64,000 nt of DNA from Kappaphycus alvarezii. Lineage: Eukaryota > Rhodophyta > Florideophyceae > Gigartinales > Solieriaceae. A model generated the notes under the pieces. It was given only the letters and a program-made list of their open reading frames with translations, was not told the origin of the DNA and ran no database searches. The position numbers and the translations under genes are program-made. Positions 24,345 through 37,747 of this stretch are shown here, in pieces; within the stretch, counting starts at the first letter, position 1; every line of letters begins with the position of its first letter. The stretch lies in NCBI GenBank assembly GCA_002205965.3, contig NADL03000210.1:1-64000 (forward strand). The letters run 5' to 3'.

Positions 24345-26085
24345 AAACAGGCAAAATGAAAAATTCGGACCCTGTTACGGGTTACGACACACGTGGCTTT
24401 GGGCCAATGACCTTACCGTATCTTCAGAGGGAAGCCAGGAACGGAATTTCAGACTGGGAGTAGAAATGGTTGAGCAGACCAGCAATTTTCTGACTGGTTC
24501 GGGCACCTCGGGCAGCTGAGATTCATATCGTGCAGGAACCCATTCGTAACTGACCAGTCAAGAGAAGCCAGATGCTTCATCCTATGGACCAAATCGATTT
24601 CGTTTCAAAATCTTTCAAAACGCATTACTAGATTCTTTCATGTAGACGGGGAGGAGAGTAATATGAGGTAGTTTACTTTTGATACACGCCGGAGCAGGCT
24701 TTACGTCAATGGTACGCTTAAATACTCGATTTTGAAAGGCAAGTATTCATTTCGAAAGCAAATTACATGAACAGTGCGCTTAGGTCTCTAGGCACGGAAA
24801 GGTAACTCGGTTGCAATCATTGTCCTATACGCCGATAGGATCTTGTTTGCAGGATCCAATAGAGATGGATTGAAAACAATCAGAACTGAGTTGAAAACCG
24901 CTTCAAGGTGAAAGACTTTGGTCCTGTTAAAGTTTTTATTGGAATTCAAGTTGTTCAACATCGTGCGAAAAGAACTTTGCACCTTTCTCAGACATCCCAT
25001 GCCGAGATAATATTCGAAAGGCTCAAAATGAATGACTGAAAGACCGCTAACGATCCCAAGGTCCTTTCAAGTGGAATCGAAGATAAAGAGGAAACAGCGA
25101 ACTTCCTTCGTCGACACTGTACCTTTCTGCGATTGGAAGTCTCAAGTATTTGATGACATGCCACCGTCCAGATATTTGTTTTGCTGTTGCAAAAGTTTAG
25201 CAGCACTGCAAATTTCGCGGCACTGCGAGGGGCCCCAGTAGAGTCACTGGAAAGCAGTGAAGCGAGTGTATTGCTAACTGAAGGGAACTATGATTTTTGG
25301 TATTTTGTTAAGGAATCTCTCCCTACGCTGCGACTATCGTTCATGGAGACTCCGATTGGACTGGCTGTCACGCAACGTACAAATCACCCGAACGATTTTT
25401 CTTCACGATTTCCAGAGGGTCTCTGTCATGGCTTACTAAGAAGCAAGGATATGAAGCCCTGTCATAAATTTCGCTCTGCACTGCTTCTAAGGAAGGAATT
25501 GGGCTTTAGAACTACTCTGTCAGATATTGCGGGCAAAAAATCCGACACCGATTTCATTATTCTCTGATAACTCAAAATCGATCAGCTCTGCCTGGAAACA
25601 CTCTATTAAAGGGCAAAACAATCGTACTGATATTCGGTACTACTTCGTCCGTGAGGCATGAGCAGCAGAGAAGACCCGAATATCTCACTGCCGAACCGAA
25701 GATCACGTTTCTGATATTCTGAAAAACCCTTTGCTTCGAGTCAATTTTGTGAACTTTCGAAGTGATTTGGCAGCTTCCCTGCTGACTCCCCAAATGATAA
25801 GTGGTCTTTTTCATATTGAGGGGGCCCTATTGTTCTCAGTTCTAGTTTGAGGGGTCATGTTATTGTAATTACCTTCTATTGTCTCTGCTGACAGCTTACA
25901 GATAAGAAAGGGGCTTATAAATTTTACTATAGTTTTACTGTCCAACCTAGAACTGGACCGATAAATTTATGCACTGTGCAGTTTTTTAAGCTTGAGCTGC
26001 TCTACTTCAAATCAGCTCAAGCATGTTTAGGGTTTAATTCTCACCGTCGTTTCTGTGGCTTCTGTAAAATTTATTCAATCAACCA
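24345..26085 (+). mobile_element. Ty1/copia remnant, plus strand, left-arm copy
   Basis: Copia pol fragments occur in order: the end of integrase (about 24,480-24,650), reverse transcriptase end (about 24,790-25,060, with an IVLYAD segment), connection and RNase H (about 25,150-25,800). A purine run (about 25,850) and a probable 3' LTR follow from about 25,857 (TGTTATTGTAATTACC), with a TATA-like box. The fossil is truncated at its 5' side, where the foreign LTR at 24,009-24,332 abuts, and has at least five breaks. The mirror copy at 34,328-36,066 shares them almost completely, so the decay predates the duplication. Confidence 0.7.
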
Positions 26086-26149
26086 GAGGCACCAGTTGAC
26101 TCGATTCGAGGTCATATAATCCCAATTTCTGTCCAATAGGTTCTTCTTA

Positions 26150-28650
26150 AAACGATACATCTTTTCATAGTTTTTAAGACAATTTTACTGACTAGAAAAT
26201 CGTCTACCTGTCGGTTTATTCTACACTTGCTTGCTCTAGACCATGCATAGCCCTGGGAATTTTGAAAAAGTGGGTAAGCTTAGAGGAATGAGCGCTCCTT
26301 CATGATGCTCCATATTATTATCCGCTTTCAAGTCATCGTTCAGAAAGGACATGAATACATGCATTTGATGGAAATTAGGAGACAGTTCAGCCACAGCCGC
26401 CAGTTACAATCAGATTGTTGTGAATTTGATCACCAGATACATTTATCTAATCATTGAACTCCTTCAATCTGCTGAAAACCTCGTGCAAGAGAGCCATTGT
26501 CCTCATTTTGAATGAACTTGCGGTTGCCATCCGGTATAATTTTTACAGTGTAAAACCAGGAACAGCTGAGAATAATACACGCTTTGGATCTTGTCAATAG
26601 GGTCCAGATGCGATTGTTGGGTTGAAGGTCCAGTTTTTTCAATTAATTTCTTACAAAACTGTATCTGCTGTCCATTTCTCGCTTTTTCAAAGAAATAAAA
26701 CGTCGTTAATGATTGAACCGAATAATAGGAAGTCAGTTAGGAAGTGGATGAATTTGATGGCTAAGGTGCCTCTACTTTACTCGATCGCCCGGTGAGTCTT
26801 TACTAGGTAAGAATCTCCATGGCCTCCCAGTGGTCACGAAGGAAGAACAAAATATTCCGAATAGGTGCTCGATTGTATACATTCACATCCCTGGTCTAAC
26901 AGATATTTTCCACATTTTCCATAAATTGCTGCACAAAATGATGGACCGACGAGTTTAAAAGTGAAATGTCTTAGATTATTCGTAGACTTTGTAAACTCTC
27001 CAAAATCTGTTTAATGTCATTGTGAAATGTATTCGCACTTCGTACAAACTGAAAATTCACCGAAAACAATAAATATCCAACTTTACAGCATCCATGTATC
27101 ACCAACTACTTCAATATATGCTGTCTCATAAATATCTCCATTAAATATTAAAAACCTCAGACTGAGACCAGTATGGTAAAACCATTATACAGCTGACATT
27201 ATTTGAATAACTCGCGAGATCCGTTGCCACCCGCGCAATGGAACGGGTTTTGAAGTTTTAAGGCATTCTTTTACAGCGGCACTCTGCTTTCACAGTAATC
27301 TCCAATGCCGCTTGTTGGCTGGCTGGCCTCCCTTCCACCTTCTGGTAGATTGGAATGCCATCCACAGCTTTCGACGCATTGAACGGTTTCGCAATTGGCT
27401 TGAAAATGACACGATATCTACGCTCCGGTACAAATTTACTGGATACCAACCCACAAATCTACCACAGTAAATTAACCCCCCCTTTACGATTCTTTGAATT
27501 CATCAGAAATATCGAGCAATCAAAAAACAGGTAATGACAACCCCAGCCACAAAACGACTATACGCCATGGCGACACAGAACAAACACGTGTAAACATACG
27601 AGAGCATCACAAATCGTACGCTGATATAAGTAAAACACCAGCAAAGACCTTACACGTGCAAACGTTAGACAGAGACACAGAGTATACACGTTTTACCGAA
27701 GGAACGGTACTGATAATACTCGTGTACAATACTTACAGTAAATATCTTCGTACTTGTCGTACGCATGTACAAATGAGACCATACCTACGGTATTTCCATC
27801 GTTGTATATTCATGATAAAGTTACCAAGCACCATTCTTGGGATTTAACATTGATTCGCACGATTTTGTCCCAATAAATTTGAAACGATCAAAAAGGTTCA
27901 CATCTATCCACGTTCAGACTTCTCGAGCTGCGCGCGAGACGTGTTTTCGATGCAATAGGCCCGAGATGGTCACAAGAATCCATGAAATGGTGGTGTATTC
28001 ACTGAATGTAGTGAGTAAGCAATTCACCGCACACTTGGCAAGCCTTGGCCAGCCTTGTTGTGGTGGGTCTTCTGATATTACTTCAAAGTCAAAGCTGCAG
28101 AAAGTACCCTGTCTGTTAACTTTTTATAGCCTGTCGTAGTGAATGCGGGTTTCAAACGAGCTCTTTATCAGTGGCAGGGGCTTCTGTCCCAATTTCGTCA
28201 CCATTATTTGACTTTTCAGAATTAAAATAACTAGTTTGCCATCAAGTTGATGTTCAAAAATGGAGAAGGCCCTCGTATTGACTCTCCAAATCGCGCACCC
28301 CTCGAGGTATTGATTCATTAGAATTTGTCGACCCAAACCTTGTACGTATCAGTTACCGGTGGATGAAAACAAAACGATCACCTTTTTGTACCGAATTTAA
28401 GCTTTCGTACCTTGTTTTAGGTAGAATGTACTATAATTGACAACCAATACCCGGAAATGAGACTCCTCAGGCTTTTTATGCGTCCACAGGTGATGCATGC
28501 GACCAGTCTACGCAAAACTGTTTTCTTGACCCGATTCCTCATGTTCATCGCCTTGTTGAGTGATCAAGTTCAAAAAGCCGTGGATAAATTCATGTGGGGT
28601 AGCGTTGATAGCAAAAGATCAACCAGGGTAAGACTGAGCAGTTGGATGGA
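26150..28650 (-). mobile_element. Repeat A copy 2, copia-like pol remnant
   Basis: This segment is collinear with 15,180-17,490 in the same direction. On the minus strand a short HGLEQAS-like motif near 26,240, followed by VDDFLVS, recalls the HGLKQAS region of copia reverse transcriptase. It is very decayed, with many breaks. The inverted duplication starts inside it, at 28,622; the remaining bases to about 28,650 are still similar to copy 1. It faces opposite to the copia remnant at 24,345-26,085, so two separate insertions are present. Confidence 0.5.
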
Positions 28651-29160
28651 ACCAGTCCTTTTGGGCTCATTTTATCTTTCATAGCCTTAACGGAGAGACG
28701 TAGAGCGAGTTATATTTCAACAGTAATGCTCTGAATGACGAATCTCGTGCTTAATACGGCGTAATGGATCAGTATAACAATCAACGGAACCAAAAAAGTT
28801 ATATCTCTCAAATGTTGATCGACTGAGTCTTTTTTTGTTTAGATTTTATCAAATCTTTCTGCTTTAGAACCGAATTGGCTGCCTTGATTAACTTTCATTG
28901 TTTCAGTAAATCTTGTGTAAAATGTAGACCAGCTCTCCGGAAAAGAGTTCCGAATAGAATCCGTGTGCTTATTTAGTAGTTTAGATATCCCTCAGTAAGA
29001 AATAGAGAAATTTAAGCCGTTAGCAGATATTTGTGAGGACTGTTTGGTTGAAATGGATATTTTGGATGATTTTTTTTGGATGCATTGTAGGATATTGAAA
29101 TTGTAATTTCTATAATTTTTTCGTTATCTGTCTGCATCTTCAAAGTAGGCTTTATTGAGA

Positions 29161-29490
29161 CTCTCAAGTTCACAAAAATTATTTTTGTAAACTTTATTAT
29201 ATTAAATATGGTTTTGACAAAACCTTAGCGGTAGCGAAAGGTCTGTACAAGCAGATTGGGTTGCTTTCTTAGACCGAGGTCAAGCAAGTTGGGAGAAAAC
29301 TTGAAAGTTGTTTTCGGGTAGGAACGAAGTTAAGAGTCAACTTCAGACCTAGTAAGCGTTCTTGTTAATTTTTGCTGGTGACTATAGTGCGTAGACCCTG
29401 CCAACTATAGTCACTTACTGATCTTGCAAATATACTATGGTAGCATTTTTGTCGCTTGCAACACCCCGTTCTGAGATAGTGAGTGCTGGA
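29161..29490. repeat. Repeat B, fragment
   Basis: It shares gtcaacttcagacc, gtagaccctgcc and actatggtagc, in this order and spacing, with 30,868-31,135, and the first of them with 51,828-52,105. Overall similarity is modest. Only the downstream third of the repeat is present. Confidence 0.55.
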
Positions 29491-30299
29491 AATCTCTCCC
29501 ATTACGATTTCTGCCATCTAGACTTCCTCTATACCTTGGACCAAGGAATAAGAATAAGCAATTTTTCGTTCTTCTAACCTTATAAGATATTTTGGGTCTG
29601 CCTTAAGGCTCTCCAGACAATCACAATCCACTTAAAAGGCATACCAACACAGTAATGAGGGAAGACCTACATTCCCTGGTCGAGAGTGTCTTTTCCAGTG
29701 CCTTCAATCAGGACTCTCATCTCGCAGATTGTAAAATACTTGTTTCGTTTCCTTGATTACTGATCATCAGTCCGTTTTGCTCAATGGGCGTCTGTGCAGA
29801 TCAAATTTGTTTAATGTCCTTCAAACAAGTTAATTCAAGTGGAGAGGGAACATGTCGAATTAATCGAATAGGTTGTCATATGTAGACTGCAAAAGGGGCA
29901 AGGTTTGGGTTTTTTGCTATCGGAAGAGATATTCGAAATATCCTATAGTACTGCAAACAACCAATCTGGTGAAAGGCATGTTTTTTAAAAAATGTCCTTC
30001 CTGTGTGGAAGCGTTTTCATCATAAACTTCTGTCTTGTTCATCCCTGACCTCAGATTTTTCAAAGCAACGCTTGCAACCTATTTTATTTTAAAAAAACAC
30101 CCTGAAAAGACTTCTCCGCTTCGAATACAAATTCACTGTAGAAATCGATTTTAAGTTTTATCTTTGATGATTTTGGCCGGCTTTTTTCAGAAAAGAAAAA
30201 TTTTGACTTGTGACTCGCTTCGTTCTCCAAAATTAGTTGCGATGTTTTACCAAGCAGATTTTTTATTATTGGCCTGATCGCGTGCAAAATTAAAGTCGC

Positions 30300-31135
30300 A
30301 GCATTGCATCGCATATTTGATGAACAATAGACCAGCTAATTATGATGATTATTGTAGACGAATGGAATGGGAATGCCGTAGGGAGTTGGTCCGCTGGCAC
30401 TGCTTCGAGGATGCAGAGGAGGCAGGGGATGAGGTAAAAAAAGAGGAGACTTAGGCTGATGTGGAAGGACCGGAAGGTGAAAGGGGCTGCATCCTTGTCG
30501 GCAACCAGAGTACAACGTCGGGGGAGCTGTTGCGGAGGCATGAGGAGATAGTGAAGAAGTAACCGTTATTTCTGAGACCTTTGGCGGGTATGAGGTGTAG
30601 GTTGAAGATAGGAGGATAGATTGGAGGATATGGATATGTACGAGGGTTATTTCTATCATTCTGGGCCTTTCGACGGGATTTGCAGAGATTGCACTGGAGA
30701 TAATGATATGTTGGAGGAATTGTTTAGCTCTGATTTTGAGTAATATAATTTTGAGGAGTAAATCTAGGTATTATCCTGATAGTATCTGCGGTTGGTTTTT
30801 CTCGTTTATGCGATTTCATTTGAGTTATTTTGTGGTCCTCAATTTACTTGTTTCAGACCTTATAGTTAGCAACAAAGTCTATATAAGCTGATTCAATTGC
30901 TTACTCTTGTGAAGATCAAACACGTTGTCAGACAACTTTAAGTCAATTCCCGAGTACTTGGAAGTTGAAGGTCAACTTCAGTCCCAATAATTAATATTGG
31001 CGCTTGTCACGGATCATAAGTGGTAGACCCTGCTCTTTCGTTTCTAGCTTGTAGCGTTTTCAACTGTCATCCTTACGAAAATCTTTTTGTTCGCTCAAAA
31101 ATACTATGGTAGCGCTTTTGTCGCCTTGAAAACTT
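30300..31135. repeat. Repeat B, longer copy in the spacer
   Basis: It is collinear with 51,220-52,105. The first part is purine-rich and open for about 75 codons on the plus strand (from about 30,320). It is followed by attttgaggagtaaatct, a pyrimidine-rich part, and aaagtctatataa, a TATA-like box shared by both copies. The downstream part carries tcaacttcag and ggtagaccctgc. The arrangement resembles the end of an element followed by an LTR, but no TG...CA ends or known protein could be set. Confidence 0.5.
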
Positions 31136-31790
31136 CCTTCTTTGAAAAATCAGTTTAGAGTATCTCTTCTCCAGACGATTCATCCTTATCAAGAGGCATA
31201 CTGACACTGTAATGGGAGAGAAACTGTACAGCACAGAATCACACCTAGACGATAACGATAAAGCAGGCTGCACTGGACATGACGCTGCTGTAGTGTGCTT
31301 TTGCGTCAAAACTGTCTGGAGTTTTCATAGGTATCAGCTTCTTTCATAGTAAAAAGGGCAACGCGTCTCCTGAACTTAGTTTAAAGCCAGTGGAAGCCCA
31401 AAGTTACTGCCTTCCTGCACTTCTTGCGAAAATTTGCACCAGTACAAACAAGAGAAAAAAAATGTGCCGCAAATTGTATTCTGTAACTCAACCCCAGGAA
31501 GTCGCTACAATTGCACATCTTGCTACACTCAAGAAAAATAGATGAGAAAGTACATTATCACTTCTTGGACAGGAATTCTCCTGGAATTAGTGAACACAGG
31601 ACAACGCCTCTACTAATGAATAGATTTCTCAATTTAATTTGTTCTCACACGCGTATATCCTTAATGAAGAAATGATTGAATAGGTTGAAGAATTTAGAAC
31701 ATTTACTACCAAGCCTGTTTCACCCTGTTTTTCTTTTTTTCCCTTTCACTTCCTTTTTGGTAACGATTGTTACATTACTCTGTACACTGC

Positions 31791-34263
31791 TTGATCTTTT
31801 GCTATCAACGCTACCCCACATGAATTTATCCACGGCTTTTTGAACTTGATCACTCAACAAGGCGATGAACATGAGGAATCGGGTCAAGAAAACAGTTTTG
31901 CGTAGACTGGTCGCATGCATCACCTGTGGACGCATAAAAAGCCTGAGGAGTCTCATTTCCGGGTATTGGTTGTCAATTATAGTACATTCTACCTAAAACA
32001 AGGTACGAAAGCTTAAATTCGGTACAAAAAGGTGATCGTTTTGTTTTCATCCACCGGTAACTGATACGTACAAGGTTTGGGTCGACAAATTCTAATGAAT
32101 CAATACCTCGAGGGGTGCGCGATTTGGAGAGTCAATACGAGGGCCTTCTCCATTTTTGAACATCAACTTGATGGCAAACTAGTTATTTTAATCTGAAAAG
32201 TCAAATAATGGTGACGAAATTGGGACAGAAGCCCCTGCCACTGATAAAGAGCTCGTTTGAAACCCGCATTCACTACGACAGGCTATAAAAAGTTAACAGA
32301 CAGGGTACTTTCTGCAGCTTTGACTTTGAAGTAATATCAGAAGACCCACCACAACAAGGCTGGCCAAGGCTTGCCAAGTGTGGCGGTGAATTGCTTACTC
32401 ACTACATTCAGTGAATACACCACCATTTCATGGATTCTTGTGACCATCTCGGGCCTATTGCATCGAAAACACGTCTCGCGCGCAGCTCGAGAAGTCTGAA
32501 CGTGGATAGATGTGAACCTTTTTGATCGTTTCAAATTTATTGGGACAAAATCGTGCGAATCAATGTTAAATCCCAAGAATGGTGCTTGGTAACTTTATCA
32601 TGAATATACAACGATGGAAATACCGTAGGTATGGTCTCATTTGTACATGCGTACGACAAGTACGAAGATATTTACTGTAAGTATTGTACACGAGTATTAT
32701 CAGTACCGTTCCTTCGGTAAAACGTGTATACTCTGTGTCTCTGTCTAACGTTTGCACGTGTAAGGTCTTTGCTGGTGTTTTACTTATATCAGCGTACGAT
32801 TTGTGATGCTCTCGTATGTTTACACGTGTTTGTTCTGTGTCGCCATGGCGTATAGTCGTTTTGTGGCTGGGGTTGTCATTACCTGTTGTTTTGATTGCTC
32901 GATATTTTGATGAATTCAAAGAATCGTAAAGGGGGGGTTAATTTACTGTGGTAGATTTGTGGGTTGGTATCCAGTAAATTTGTACCGGAGCGTAGATATC
33001 GTGTCATTTTCAAGCCAATTGCGAAACCGTTCAATGCGTCGAAAGCTGTGGATGGCATTCCAATCTACCAGAAGGTGGAAGGGAGGCCAGCCAGCCAACA
33101 AGCGGCATTGGAGATTACTGTGAAAGCAGAGTGCCGCTGTAAAAGAATGCCTTAAAACTTCAAAACCCGTTCCATTGCGCGGGTGGCAACGGATCTCGCG
33201 AGTTATTCAAATAATGTCAGCTGTATAATGGTTTTACCATACTGGTCTCAGTCTGAGGTTTTTAATATTTAATGGAGATATTTATGAGACAGCATATATT
33301 GAAGTAGTTGGTGATACATGGATGCTGTAAAGTTGGATATTTATTGTTTTCGGTGAATTTTCAGTTTGTACGAAGTGTCGAATACATTTCACAATGACAT
33401 TAAACAGATTTTGGAGAGTTTACAAAGTCTACGAATAATCTAAGACATTTCACTTTTAAACTCGTCGGTCCATCATTTTGTGCAGCAATTTATGGAAAAT
33501 GTGGAAAATATCTGTTAGACCAGGGATGTGAATGTATACAATCGAGCACCTATTCGGAATATTTTGTTCTTCCTTCGTGACCACTGGGAGGCCATGGAGA
33601 TTCTTACCTAGTAAAGACTCACCGGGCGATCGAGTAAAGTAGAGGCACCTTAGCCATCAAATTCATCCACTTCCTAACTGACTTCCTATTATTCGGTTCA
33701 ATCATTAACGACGTTTTATTTCTTTGAAAAGCGAGAAATGGACAGCAGATACAGTTTTGTAAGAAATTAATTGAAAAAACTGGACCTTCAACCCAACAAT
33801 CGCATCTGGACCCTATTGACAAGATCCAAAGCGTGTATTATTCTCAGCTGTTCCTGGTTTTACACTGTAAAAATTATACCGGATGGCAACCGCAAGTTCA
33901 TTCAAAATGAGGACAATGGCTCTCTTGCACGAGGTTTTCAGCAGATTGAAGGAGTTCAATGATTAGATAAATGTATCTGGTGATCAAATTCACAACAATC
34001 TGATTGTAACTGGCTGCTGTGGCTGAACTGTCTCCTAATTTCCATCAAATGCATGTATTCATGTCCTTTCTGAACGATGACTTGAAAGCGGATAATAATA
34101 TGGAGCATCATGAAGGGAGCGCTCATTCCTCTAAGCTTACCCACTTTTTCAAAATTCCCAGGGCTATGCATGGTCTAGAGCAAGCAAGTGTAGAATAAAC
34201 CGACAGGTAGACGATTTTCTAGTCAGTAAAATTGTCTTAAAAACTATGAAAAGATGTATCGTT
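31791..34263 (+). mobile_element. Repeat A, inverted copy in the right arm
   Basis: This is the mirror image of 26,150-28,622, about 99% identical by eye, with the same decay. It is cut at its start by the arm boundary. It carries the same copia-like traces, now on the plus strand. Confidence 0.6.
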
Positions 34264-34327
34264 TTAAGAAGAACCTATTGGACAGAAATTGGGATTATAT
34301 GACCTCGAATCGAGTCAACTGGTGCCT

Positions 34328-36066
34328 CTGGTTGATTGAATAAATTTTACAGAAGCCACAGAAACGACGGTGAGAATTAAACCCTAAACATGCTTGAGCT
34401 GATTTGAAGTAGAGCAGCTCAAGCTTAAAAACTGCACAGTGCATAAATTTATCGGTCCAGTTCTAGGTTGGACAGTAAAACTATAGTAAAATTTATAAGC
34501 CCCTTTCTTATCTGTAAGCTGTCAGCAGAGACAATAGAAGGTAATTACAATAACATGACCCCTCAAACTAGAACTGAGAACAATAGGGCCCCTCAATATG
34601 AAAAAGACCACTTATCATTTGGGGTCAGCAGGGAAGCTGCTCAAATCACTTCGAAAGTTCACAAAATTGACTCGAAGCAAAGGGTTTTTCAGAATATCAG
34701 AAACGTGATCTTCGGTTCGGCAGTGAGATATTCGGGTCTTCTCTGCTGCTCATGCCTCACGGACGAAGTAGTACCGAATATCAGTACGATTGTTTTGCCC
34801 TTTAATAGAGTGTTTCCAGGCAGAGCTGATCGATTTTGAGTTATCAGAGAATAATGAAATCGGTGTCGGATTTTTTGCCCGCAATATCTGACAGAGTAGT
34901 TCTAAAGCCCAATTCCTTCCTTAGAAGCAGTGCAGAGCGAAATTTATGACAGGGCTTCATATCCTTGCTTCTTAGTAAGCCATGACAGAGACCCTCTGGA
35001 AATCGTGAAGAAAAATCGTTCGGGTGATTTGTACGTTGCGTGACAGCCAGTCCAATCGGAGTCTCCATGAACGATAGTCGCAGCGTAGGGAGAGATTCCT
35101 TAACAAAATACCAAAAATCATAGTTCCCTTCAGTTAGCAATACATTCGCTTCACTGCTTTCCAGTGACTCTACTGGGGCCCTCGCAGTGCCGCGAAATTT
35201 GCAGTGCTGCTAAACTTTTGCAACAGCAAAACAAATATCTGGACGGTGGCATGTCATCAAATACTTGAGACTTCCAATCGCAGAAAGGTACAGTGTCGAC
35301 GAAGGAAGTTCGCTGTTTCCTCTTTATCTTCGATTCCACTTGAAAGGACCTTGGGATCGTTAGCGGTCTTTCAGTCATTCATTTTGAGCCTTTCGAATAT
35401 TATCTCGGCATGGGATGTCTGAGAAAGGTGCAAAGTTCTTTTCGCACGATGTTGAACAACTTGAATTCCAATAAAAACTTTAACAGGACCAAAGTCTTTC
35501 ATCTTGAAGCGGTTTTCAACTCAGTTCTGATTGTTTTCAATCCATCTCTATTGGATCCTGCAAACAAGATCCTATCGGCGTATAGGACAATGATTGCAAC
35601 CGAGTTACCTTTCCGTGCCTAGAGACCTAAGCGCACTGTTCATGTAATTTGCTTTCGAAATGAATACTTGCCTTTCAAAATCGAGTATTTAAGCGTACCA
35701 TTGACGTAAAGCCTGCTCCGGCGTGTATCAAAAGTAAACTACCTCATATTACTCTCCTCCCCGTCTACATGAAAGAATCTAGTAATGCGTTTTGAAAGAT
35801 TTTGAAACGAAATCGATTTGGTCCATAGGATGAAGCATCTGGCTTCTCTTGACTGGTCAGTTACGAATGGGTTCCTGCACGATATGAATCTCAGCTGCCG
35901 AGGTGCCCGAACCAGTCAGAAAATTGCTGGGTCTGCTCAACCATTTCTACTCCCAGTCTGAAATTCCGTTCCTGGCTTCCCTCTGAAGATACGGTAAGGT
36001 CATTGGCCCAAAGCCACGTGTGTCGTAACCCGTAACAGGGTCCGAATTTTTCATTTTGCCTGTTTT
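34328..36066 (-). mobile_element. Ty1/copia remnant, right-arm copy
   Basis: This is the mirror of 24,345-26,085, with integrase end, reverse transcriptase, RNase H and probable 3' LTR in order on the minus strand. It is broken in the same way as its partner and about 99% identical to it, so both descend from one already dead insertion. Confidence 0.7.
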
Positions 36067-36077
36067 CCGATAACCTA

Positions 36078-36404
36078 TGTTGCTGGAAGATTTAAATCTT
36101 TTATTCTTCGCAGGTAGTCCTCGCGGTCAGTAGGTCCAAAAGGGAGTAGAAGAATAGAGTTTAGGGGGCGGGGATGGCGATTTTCGGAAATGACTTTCGA
36201 GGGGCGTAGATTGGTCGTTTTGGTAGGCTTTGGGGAATGGGAGGTAACAGAGAGTTTTTTGGGTGTGCGGGGGGAGAAAATGATGAGCTAAATGATCGAG
36301 GACGTTTAAAACTTGGAATAAAGGGGTTTAAATAGCCCCCCTGGGCAGGTTCTATAGATTAGGAATAGGTAAAATAAATCTGTAAGGGATTTTGTTGTAG
36401 TGCA
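36078..36404 (+). mobile_element. LTR with a TTGGCGCCC primer site, right-arm copy
   Basis: The segment begins TGTTGCTGG and ends GTAGTGCA; TTGGCGCCC follows at 36,405-36,413. It contains gggtttaaatagcccc near 36,327-36,343. It is the mirror of 24,009-24,332, and no partner LTR was found here either. Confidence 0.5.
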
Positions 36405-36413
36405 TTGGCGCCC

Positions 36414-37747
36414 TTTTTCTCAAAAAGCGAATATGGAGGAGGAGGTAAGCAAAAAGGAAGAAAGAACTTGATTCGGGATCGATTCAGAGGGGTAGATACA
36501 GTATAAATATCTAGATAAAATGGAAGTAAATTTAAAGAGGACGGGGTAATGATAAGCGAGGCTCAGGGAGGACGAGGAAGGACCGTAACTATAAGCAATT
36601 TGGACAAGGAGAGGTAGAATAATAAACTAAGGGCCTGTAGATGACGGCGACAAAAAAATCCGTTCCTATCAGCACGCGCCTAACAGATATGTTTGAAACT
36701 ATCCCAAAGTACTCCAAATAACCACATCGACTTAAAAGAGCATCCTATGGCCGCATACATCTTTCCAGTTGCTGACATCCAGGAGGAAATTAATGCAGCG
36801 GGAAAAGGTGTGTTGCAGTGGAATGGTTGGAAAGCGAAACCATTAATCATCATCGCGGCATTGAGCCGGCTCTGTAAGCAAGGTCATTTACTGTAGTGGT
36901 ACCGACGATCAGGAGGACTTATCCGCATAACGTAATTAGCCTCGTGGGTATAACCGACCACATCTTCCATGCATTAAAATAACCAAAAATTTTCCCCTTA
37001 TCATCAAAGGATTGCGATATGCTTATTAAAAATTTTATCGAAATTATGAGGCGATGACCGACGTCGTGGTTACGAGATTTGCGCTCATATGGAAAAAAAA
37101 GTTAGCTGCGGTATTTGTGATACTGAGGAAAGCAGGACCAGCGATCTAGACGTACGCAGCTGTAAGAGTGTGTGGTAATAATAGGAGCAGAGTAATTCTT
37201 CACTTATGGGAACCTATACCGCTGCTCATCACACTGGTGGTTCAGGTCGAATATATCTCCAACAGTGAAACACCAAAACTTTCCTCAACTGGTGGTGCTT
37301 ACAGCAGTAGATCCACCTCACGCAGCTTTTATTACTGACTGACATGTGTGACGTTCAAGCTGCAGAAACGACATAAGCGTGCGGGACATAAATGCCACTG
37401 AAAGCAACCGTGACAACAGTGGCAGTAAATCCGTACCTTTTCCATGTGGCTATCTGCATGCACTAAGAAAATTTTATCGTGACTGACATCGAATAGATCC
37501 ATCCGTAAATGTTTTTCCGAAGTGAAATTAGTCGAAAATCTCAAATTTAACACTCCCAAAAAGTTCGGGAGATTTCCTTCAGAATATGGAAAATTTACCT
37601 CCCAAAAGCTAGGTCGACGATGTCGGTTACGTTACGAAATCGTCGAGCTAAACTTCGTTTATTTTTCACTCAACTGAAATCAAAGGCGGCTTCAATTATT
37701 GCCTACGAACCAGCGGTCAACCATCAGTTCCTTCACGCTCACCAAAG
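36414..37747. other. Right-arm segment without a recognised gene
   Basis: This is the mirror of 22,679-24,008, differing mainly by many one- to three-base indels. I recognised no domain. Confidence 0.4.

Larger units (their letters stand above)
17464..28622 (+). repeat. Left arm of a large inverted duplication
   Basis: This segment is repeated in reverse complement at 31,791-50,813. Paired positions sum to about 60,413 in the inner part (for example 28,457 with 31,956), about 62,722 beyond the LINE insertion, and 68,182 beyond the gypsy insertion. Identity by eye is about 99% from 24.3 to 28.6 kb, about 94 to 96% with many short indels from 20.6 to 24.3 kb, about 98% from 18.27 to 20.5 kb, and 75 to 91% from 17.46 to 18.27 kb. 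Inner homology stops at 28,622, inside repeat A copy 2. Outer homology stops at 17,464, at the equivalent point in repeat A copy 1. Confidence 0.95.
28623..31790. other. Spacer between the arms of the inverted duplication
   Basis: About 3.17 kb lies between the two arms. It starts with the last bases of repeat A copy 2 and contains a fragment of repeat B (29,161-29,490) and a fuller copy of repeat B (30,300-31,135). The rest, 28,651-29,160, 29,491-30,299 and 31,136-31,790, shows no gene. A pyrimidine run (31,722-31,742) lies close to the right-arm boundary. Confidence 0.85.
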
